A DNA stretch of 64,000 nt, from positions 1-64,000 of the forward strand of contig DAOKZI010000012.1 in assembly GCA_035325705.1 (NCBI GenBank). Direction: 5' to 3'. Positions 59,387 to 64,000 of this stretch are shown piece after piece. Within the stretch, counting starts at the first letter, position 1. Each line of letters begins with the position of its first letter. The notes below the pieces were generated by a model that made no database searches, had not been told where the DNA came from, and was given only the letters and a program-made list of their open reading frames with translations. The DNA comes from Ga0077536 sp035325705 (lineage in GTDB: Bacteria > Pseudomonadota > Gammaproteobacteria > Ga0077536). Position numbers and translations under genes: made by a program.

Positions 59387-60759
59387 GCGAGCGGTGCCGC
59401 CACCCCGGCGCCGCGCGCCGCATCGTCCTCGCTGCGGATGATTTCGAAGCGCGGCGCATGACGGAAGAAATCGAAGATGAAGAGCGCGACGCCGACGGTG
59501 AACAGGCTGGCCGTCGCGATCAGCATCAGGAAGTGCACCTGGATCTTGAGTTGCGCATCGAGATAGCCGAGGCCGAGGATGCGTTCCAGATACACCTGGC
59601 CGATGCCGGCCGTCGCAAAGGACAGCGTCATGCCGAACATGCCGGTCAACTGCAGCCAGAACGCCCAGTAGCCCAATGCCGTACCGCGCGGCGGACGGCC
59701 GGGCGACAGCGAGGGCAAGGTATAGCTGATCATCGCGAGCACGATCATCGCGTAGGCGCCGTAGAACGCCGCATGGCCGTGCATCGCGGTGACGAGCGTG
59801 CCGTGCGTCCACTTGTTGACGCCGGGCCAGGTGTGCGCGAGGCCGAGCAGGCCGGCGCCGAACAGCGTGAACACCGCGCTGCCCAGCGTCCAGTGCAGCG
59901 CGAGCGTGTTCGGATGCGCGAGGCCGGAGCGGCGCAGCGCCGAGTACGCGTACATCGCCATCCCGACCAGCGCGAGGGGCTCCAGCGCGCTGAAGAAGCC
60001 GCCGATCGGCAGCCAGTACGCGGGCACGCCGACCCAGTAATAGTGGTGCGCGGTGCCGAGGATGCCGGCGATGAACACGAGGCCGACGATCACGTAGAGC
60101 CATTTCTCCATCACTTCGCGATCCGCGCCCGACAGCCTGATCAGCAGATAGGCCATGAAGCCGCCCTGGATCATCATCCACACGCCCTCGACCCACAGGT
60201 GGATGGTCCACCAGCGGTAGAAGATACCGATCGTGTAGTTGTCGAAGTGCAGCAGCGCGGGCAGATAGAGCAGCGCGGCGCTCGCCAGCCCGAGCAGGAG
60301 CACGCCCTCGGTGGTCGTGTAGCGTCCGGACTTGCGGATCGTCATCGCGACGTTGTAGAGGAACATCAGCATCACGATGACGATCACGATCTTGTGCGGC
60401 AGAGGCTGCTCGAGCAGCTTGTTGCCCGTGCCGTAGCGGAACAGATAGCCGATGATCGCCGTCACGCCCATCGCGACCCACAGCACGAGCTGGACGTAAG
60501 CGAGCTTCACGCTGTAGAGCTCGGTGCGTGACTCCTCGGGCACCAGCCAGTAGGTTGCGCCCATGAAGCCCGTGAGCACCCACACGATGAGCAGGTTCGT
60601 GTGGATGACCTTCGTGACGTCGAAAGGCAGCACGTAGAGCAGCGGATCGGGGCCGACGTATTTCGCCGCGGACAGCAGGCCGAAGACGAGCTGCAGGCCG
60701 AACAGCGCGACCGCGACGGCGAAATACCAGTAGGCGACGGACTGGGATTGATAGCGCAT
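59383..60759 (-). CDS. norB: Nitric oxide reductase large subunit (cNOR)
   Basis: A 458-residue, 12-helix haem-copper-oxidase-family protein that reduces NO to N2O. Haem and iron ligands appear in TKVIHTNLLIVWVLTGFMGA, TIHLWVEGVWMM (with the cNOR Glu), GTAHHYYWVG (adjacent His pair) and HGHAAFYGAYAM. Its length, and the lack of an N-terminal quinol-oxidising extension, identify the cytochrome-c-dependent type. It follows norC after 21 bp. Confidence 0.9.
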   Translation of the reverse strand: MRYQSQSVAYWYFAVAVALFGLQLVFGLLSAAKYVGPDPLLYVLPFDVTKVIHTNLLIVWVLTGFMGATYWLVPEESRTELYSVKLAYVQLVLWVAMGVTAIIGYLFRYGTGNKLLEQPLPHKIVIVIVMLMFLYNVAMTIRKSGRYTTTEGVLLLGLASAALLYLPALLHFDNYTIGIFYRWWTIHLWVEGVWMMIQGGFMAYLLIRLSGADREVMEKWLYVIVGLVFIAGILGTAHHYYWVGVPAYWLPIGGFFSALEPLALVGMAMYAYSALRRSGLAHPNTLALHWTLGSAVFTLFGAGLLGLAHTWPGVNKWTHGTLVTAMHGHAAFYGAYAMIVLAMISYTLPSLSPGRPPRGTALGYWAFWLQLTGMFGMTLSFATAGIGQVYLERILGLGYLDAQLKIQVHFLMLIATASLFTVGVALFIFDFFRHAPRFEIIRSEDDAARGAGVAAPLA

Positions 60760-60780
60760 GGAACTCTCCGCGGGGCGCGC

Positions 60781-61653
60781 TCAGCGCAGCGATTGGAGAT
60801 AGGCGACGAGCTGATCGATCTGCTCGGGCGTCAGATCCTTCCCGTAGGTGTCGGGCATGAACGAGACGCCGTCCGCCGAGTACATCGCGCCGCTGACCAG
60901 ATGCGCGCTCGGCGTGACGATCGATTCATGGATGTAGCCCGCCGCGTCGGTCGCTTTGCCGGTATAGCCCTCGGCGGCGATCGTCTGCTCGGCGCGCGCC
61001 GCGACCCCGGCGAGCGAGGGGCCGACCATGTTCACCCCCGGCGCGATCGAATGGCAGGCATTGCAGGCGGGGGCGACGGTGCGGAACAGGCGTTCGCCCA
61101 GCGCGATGGGATTCTCCGTCCCGGCGACGGGACGTGCGCCGGGCGGCGAAGGCGCGCCTTCCTCGGCCGCGCCGCCCGTCTGCTCGAGGCGTCCCAGCGA
61201 CATGTCGGTGCCCGGAATCGACGCGCCGGTGACGAGGATCGGCCGCGGCGGCCAGCCCTGATTGTCGACCTTGCCGACCCAGTCGAGGAAAGCGATCAGG
61301 CCCGCGATATCCGCATCCGACAGATTCTGCCGCGGCATCAGCCGCCGATGGCGCTGCTCGTCGTAGAACTGCGAGGGATCGTGCAGGTAGGCGGTCAGGT
61401 AGGCGCTGCCGCGGAGCTGCGTGATCTTGGTCAGATCGGGCGCATAGTAAGCGCCTTCGCCGAACAGGGTGTGGCAGTTGACGCAGTTGTTCGCATGCCA
61501 GACGTCCTGACCGTGGCGCACTTCATCGGTGATCGCCGCCGAATTCGTCAAAGCGGCGAAGCGCGTGTGGCTGTGGACGGTCAGCGCGATGAAGGCGATG
61601 GCGCAGGCGGCGGTGGACCAGATCGCGAACTGTCGCGTCTCGCGGCGATTCAT
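60781..61653 (-). CDS. norC: NorC-like cytochrome c, fused to a second cytochrome c domain
   Basis: A 290-residue membrane-anchored cytochrome. Residues about 11-27 form the anchor. The first haem site is CVNCH (57-61) with the probable Met ligand in RRLMPRQNL (about 106), as in NorC. Ordinary NorC ends near residue 150. Here a Pro/Gly linker (about 160-180) leads to a second cytochrome c domain with CNACH (197-201) and a likely Met ligand in VSFMPDTYG. The extra haem may receive electrons from a soluble donor, doing the job of a separate cytochrome. It lies between the 36-residue ORF and norB. Confidence 0.85.
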   Translation of the reverse strand: MNRRETRQFAIWSTAACAIAFIALTVHSHTRFAALTNSAAITDEVRHGQDVWHANNCVNCHTLFGEGAYYAPDLTKITQLRGSAYLTAYLHDPSQFYDEQRHRRLMPRQNLSDADIAGLIAFLDWVGKVDNQGWPPRPILVTGASIPGTDMSLGRLEQTGGAAEEGAPSPPGARPVAGTENPIALGERLFRTVAPACNACHSIAPGVNMVGPSLAGVAARAEQTIAAEGYTGKATDAAGYIHESIVTPSAHLVSGAMYSADGVSFMPDTYGKDLTPEQIDQLVAYLQSLR

Positions 61654-61656
61654 GCG

Positions 61657-61767
61657 CTACACCCCGATTCCGGACCAGTTCGTAATCGCGATGTAGCTCG
61701 CGTAGATCAAGGCCACTCCCATCAGCGCCAGCACCAGCCAGGCAAACGCCTTCAGCGCGCCATGCAT
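61657..61767 (-). CDS. 36-residue single-helix membrane protein upstream of norC
   Basis: A short ORF starting ATG 61767 after a strong GAGGGGGAT ribosome-binding site and ending TAG 3 bp before the norC start codon. The product has one membrane helix (about 6-28, KAFAWLVLALMGVALIYASY) and ends ITNWSGIGV. Its spacing and membrane nature suggest a small cNOR-associated subunit or assembly factor. I do not recognise a named family. It is too short for ordinary ORF calling. Confidence 0.65.
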   Translation of the reverse strand: MHGALKAFAWLVLALMGVALIYASYIAITNWSGIGV

Positions 61768-61879
61768 CACATCCCCCTCTCACGCGCTGCGCGGCGAGTG
61801 CGCACAGCAAGCCGCTCGCATTCAACAGGAGGCGGCGAAGTCAATGCCGTCGCAGACCGGCGCACATCCGCGTCGGACA

Positions 61880-61900
61880 TGATTACCGCGCGCGTAATCA
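61880..61900. promoter_or_regulatory. Perfect palindrome TGATTAC-N7-GTAATCA upstream of the nor genes
   Basis: 7-bp arms TGATTAC (61880-61886) and GTAATCA (61894-61900) flank CGCGCGC, 113 bp upstream of the 36-residue ORF. A regulator site for nor is plausible, but it is not a clear match to the NorR, NsrR or FNR/DNR consensus. Confidence 0.4.
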
Positions 61901-61949
61901 CGAGGCGGCGATGCGAGGTCATGGCTTTTCGCGCTGGCGATTCTTCGTG

Positions 61950-61987
61950 ACCCGGGTTACGCGCTGCGCGCTCCACCCGGGTCACGA
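61950..61987. repeat. Intergenic repeat, family A (minimal)
   Basis: GACCCGGGTTACGCGCTGCG and GCGCTCCACCCGGGTCACG are inverted. The first of several repeats filling 61.9-62.5 kb. Confidence 0.65.
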
Positions 61988-62036
61988 CCGTCCGAACAAC
62001 TGCTCCGTGAATCACTACACAGAGGCCGCAGAGGCC

Positions 62037-62108
62037 GTAGGTTGGGCTGACGCAGGAAGCCCAACGTTTGGCGCCCGATGTTGGGCTTCCTGCGTCAGCC
62101 CAAGCTAC
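62037..62108. repeat. Intergenic repeat, family B, copy 3
   Basis: GTAGGTTGGGCTGACGCAGG and its inverted partner TTCCTGCGTCAGCCCAAG. Both arms carry GCAGG instead of GAAGG, a compensatory change that keeps the hairpin paired. A solitary related half-arm (TTGGGCGTCCTGCGTCAGCC) follows at about 62308-62333. Confidence 0.85.
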
Positions 62109-62124
62109 GAACCGGTGACGCTTC

Positions 62125-62285
62125 GTAGCCCGGGTGCAGCGGAGCGGAACCCGGGATCGGGCATGCCCGATACGCAATAGTTTTCGGCCATGCGCGGCGC
62201 GCACCGCGCCGGGTCTTCTCGAATGCGTGAGGTTACGGCGGGCGCCGGATCCCGGGTTACGCGCTCCGCGCTCCACCCGGGCTAC
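62125..62285. repeat. 160-bp MITE-like element, copy 3 (inverted)
   Basis: Termini GTAGCCCGGGTGCAGCGGAG and GCGCTCCACCCGGGCTAC. The interior (GGGCATGCCCGATACGCAAT, then GCGCGGCGCGCACCGCGCCG) is the reverse complement of the interior at 7349-7508 and 32778-32936, with some base changes. Confidence 0.75.
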
Positions 62286-62385
62286 AAGACATTTGGCACC
62301 GTGCGCGTTGGGCGTCCTGCGTCAGCCCAACGGTCATGACGCGCGCGCCACCTGCAATCACGAAAGAGGCGTGGTGAGCTCAGAT

Positions 62386-62461
62386 CCCGGATTCCGCTGC
62401 GCTCCTTCCGGGCTACGAAGAACGTTTTCTTGTAGCCCGGAAGGAGCGCAGCGGAATCCGG
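62386..62461. repeat. Intergenic repeat, family C
   Basis: A reverse arm ending GCTCCTTCCGGGCTAC then a forward arm GTAGCCCGGAAGGAGCGCAG, the same arrangement as 32668-32756. The remaining bases up to the crotonase gene at 62527 show nothing further. Confidence 0.75.
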
Positions 62462-62526
62462 GTTCGGCGTCTCAGCAGTCGTTAACCCCGGGGTCGATGC
62501 CAGGCCTCTCATAGGGGCGCCCGCGC

Positions 62527-63315
62527 TCAGCGCTTGGCGATGTTCTTCGCCTCGAAGGAAGCCGGCCAGTGCTCACAGGCGGCGAGCCCTTCGAGCGCGA
62601 GGCCGTAGGGCAGTTGATCGAGCATCGCGCGCTTCACCTGCATCAGCATCGCCTCGCGCGTGAGGCGCGTGGTCAGGGGCGGGCGGGCGCGAATCAGGCG
62701 GGCGAGCGTCCATGCGCGTTCGAGCAGCTCGGCCCGCGGCATCACTTCGTTGACGACGCCGAGCTGCAGCGCCTCGGCCGCCGAGAGCTGCTGCCCCGTC
62801 AACAGGAAGTAGCGCGCGCGGTTCAAGCCCAGCAGCATCTGCCACACCACGTGCACGCCGTCGCCCGGCACGAGGCCGCTCGGATAGTGCGGCGCGTCCT
62901 GGAACACGGCGTGCTCGGCGGCGAGCACGATGTCGCAGAGAAGCGCGAGCTCGGCGTGCACGGTCGCGGGGCCGTTGACGGCGGCGATCATCGGCGCCTG
63001 GATCTCGAGCAGGTTCATCAGCAGGCGCTTCGCGTCGGGCAGCACGTGCTCGCCCCAGGCGCGCGCGTCGACCTTGCCGCCGCCGAGATCTTCGCGGTGG
63101 ATGAAGGTGTCGCCGCTGCCGGTGAGGATGACGACCTTGTTTTCCGGGTCGCTCGCGATGTCGCCGAAGCAGTAGCCGAGCTCCTGGTGCGGGCCGAAGC
63201 CCCAGATCAGATCGCTGCCCTCGGTATGCATCGTCACCTGCAGGATGCCGTCCTCGCGCCGCAGGCGCAGGTATTGATATTTCGCGGCGTATTCGTCGAG
63301 GGTATGCAGGCGCAT
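62527..63315 (-). CDS. Crotonase-fold beta-diketone hydrolase, 6-oxocamphor hydrolase-like
   Basis: A 262-residue crotonase superfamily protein. The general fold is clear (VVILTGSGDTF, IAAVNGPATVHAELALLCDI). The active site matches 6-oxocamphor hydrolase, a retro-Claisenase that opens cyclic beta-diketones: His43 (GFGPHQELGY), His120 (PATVHAEL), His143 and Asp152 (QDAPHYPSGLVPGDGVHV) and Glu242 (LALEGLAA) fall at a constant two-residue offset from its catalytic set as I recall it (His45, His122, His145, Asp154, Glu244). It is therefore probably not a simple enoyl-CoA hydratase. Divergent from a FadL-type porin gene. It fits terpenoid or alicyclic ketone catabolism. Confidence 0.72.
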   Translation of the reverse strand: MRLHTLDEYAAKYQYLRLRREDGILQVTMHTEGSDLIWGFGPHQELGYCFGDIASDPENKVVILTGSGDTFIHREDLGGGKVDARAWGEHVLPDAKRLLMNLLEIQAPMIAAVNGPATVHAELALLCDIVLAAEHAVFQDAPHYPSGLVPGDGVHVVWQMLLGLNRARYFLLTGQQLSAAEALQLGVVNEVMPRAELLERAWTLARLIRARPPLTTRLTREAMLMQVKRAMLDQLPYGLALEGLAACEHWPASFEAKNIAKR

Positions 63316-63537
63316 GGTGTTCGCTCCCGTGGCTGTACGGCGGAGCCTGCACCTTAGCATCGTCACGCGCCGCCGGCCCTCACGTCCTTTCCGCCTCGCG
63401 TCTCGTCGCGCATTTCCGGCCTAGTCGACACCGCGGCCCTGCGGTTTTCTTGATCCAGGTCGTCTCGGCGCCTCTCCGTCGCTGGCGCACGCGCCGGTCC
63501 GCTGTACGCTTCGCGAAGCCAAATCAGGCGACTGCGC

Positions 63538-64000
63538 ATGAAAACGAGAAACTGGATCAAGTCGGGGGTCGCGTTTGCCGCCGTTTTCGCCTCCGCGGCG
63601 GCGCAGGCAGGGGGCGGCTATTTCGCAATGGGCTACGGCCCGACGGCGCGGCACATGGCCGGTGCTACCACGGCCTATGCCGAGGACGCGTTCGCCGGGG
63701 CATCGAACCCGGCGAAATGGCTCGCGGCCGGTAATCGCGTGGACATCGGCGGCGAGCTCTTCCTGCCGCAAGCGCGCATCAAGCGCACGGGCTCGAACAG
63801 CATCTATGACATGACTTCCGACAGCGACAACGAGTTCTTCGTGCTGCCGGAGGGGGCAGTGAGCCGGCGGATCGATGAGCGCTCCGCATGGGGCCTGACG
63901 ATTTACGGCAACGGCGGCCTCAACACCGAATACCGCGGCCACAACGGCGTGCGCGGCTCGAACTTCGCGCCCGATCGCTGCAACGACAAGCCCGCGAACT
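63538..64000 (+). CDS. FadL/TodX-type outer-membrane transport protein (partial, cut by window end)
   Basis: The first 154 codons of an outer-membrane protein. Signal peptide of about 24 residues (WIKSGVAFAAVFASAAAQA), then GGGYFAMGYGPTARHMAGAT and AYAEDAFAGASNPAKW, the conserved N-terminal hatch region of FadL/TodX/OmpP1 transporters, and the start of the barrel (GLTIYGNGGLNTEYRG). These proteins admit long-chain fatty acids or aromatic hydrocarbons. The reading frame is open to the last base. It diverges from the 6-oxocamphor hydrolase-like gene, across 222 bp that must hold both promoters. Confidence 0.82.
   Translation, partial: MKTRNWIKSGVAFAAVFASAAAQAGGGYFAMGYGPTARHMAGATTAYAEDAFAGASNPAKWLAAGNRVDIGGELFLPQARIKRTGSNSIYDMTSDSDNEFFVLPEGAVSRRIDERSAWGLTIYGNGGLNTEYRGHNGVRGSNFAPDRCNDKPAN

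Noticed and set aside
61880..61900. NorR enhancer site
   Set aside because: NorR sites have a GT-N7-AC core; this palindrome reads AC-N7-GT on both strands, and no norR gene is in view.
7266..62461. CRISPR arrays in the repeat-rich gaps
   Set aside because: Repeats are inverted pairs of different families without regular spacers, and there are no cas genes.

Overview
The window is GC-rich, gene-dense DNA from a Gram-negative proteobacterium. The outer-membrane and periplasmic systems (DUF1302 barrel, TonB receptor, FadL porin), the cytochrome-c-type nitric oxide reductase and dispersed intergenic repeats (GTAGCCCGGGTG and GTAGGTTGGGCTGACG types) point to a gammaproteobacterium that degrades hydrophobic compounds, for example the Nevskiales/Steroidobacter group. 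A betaproteobacterium cannot be excluded. I see no rRNA, tRNA, CRISPR array, prophage or transposase gene.

Layout. 0.1-7.2 kb: a TetR regulator diverges from an operon of MMPL/RND transporter, Ycf48-like BNR protein and DUF1302 outer-membrane protein, which ends in a textbook terminator. 7.7-13.0 kb: an ExbB / ExbD / ExbD / membrane-anchored VWA / periplasmic repeat-protein operon, the best candidate for an undescribed system. 13.0-17.0 kb: acyl-CoA ligase, CobW-type GTPase and DUF1329 protein, DUF1329 being the usual partner of DUF1302. 17.2-25.9 kb: an SCPx-type thiolase, then an XRE-cupin regulator, a dimethylglycine/sarcosine dehydrogenase-like flavoprotein and a HyuA/HyuB pair. 26-32.4 kb: methyltransferase, two MFS carriers, a cNMP-patatin phospholipase and an Xre-RES toxin-antitoxin pair. 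32.4-33.2 kb is a nest of repeats.

33.2-39.7 kb: a PatB-like lyase, then a zinc locus (ZnuD-like TonB receptor, small Cys/His protein, ZIP transporter, Zur-box and Zur), a crotonase remnant and a Bcr-type MFS. 39.8-43.1 kb: chemoreceptor, Rap1a-like small protein, methyltransferase and DUF1993. 43.4-49.4 kb: SAM hydrolase and a TetR regulator that faces a second HyuA/HyuB pair. The second HyuB carries a C-terminal zinc domain resembling the acetone carboxylase gamma subunit, and the promoter contains tandem 11-bp operator-like repeats. 49.6-55.4 kb: a BrnT-BrnA-GFA chain, PBP4, N-carbamoylputrescine amidase and a quinohemoprotein alcohol dehydrogenase. 55.4-61.8 kb: a periplasmic double PilJ-motif protein and norD-norQ-norB-norC with a 36-residue membrane ORF upstream. 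62.5-64 kb: a 6-oxocamphor-hydrolase-like crotonase and the start of a FadL-type porin.

Themes: uptake and CoA-dependent breakdown of hydrophobic or terpenoid/steroid-like substrates, ATP-dependent hydantoinase/carboxylase chemistry, zinc acquisition and NO detoxification. Intergenic spaces are densely colonised by several repeat families, including a roughly 160-bp MITE-like element present three times. Starts were chosen from ribosome-binding sites, signal peptides and overlaps and often differ from the longest possible ORF. All function calls rest on sequence recognition alone.
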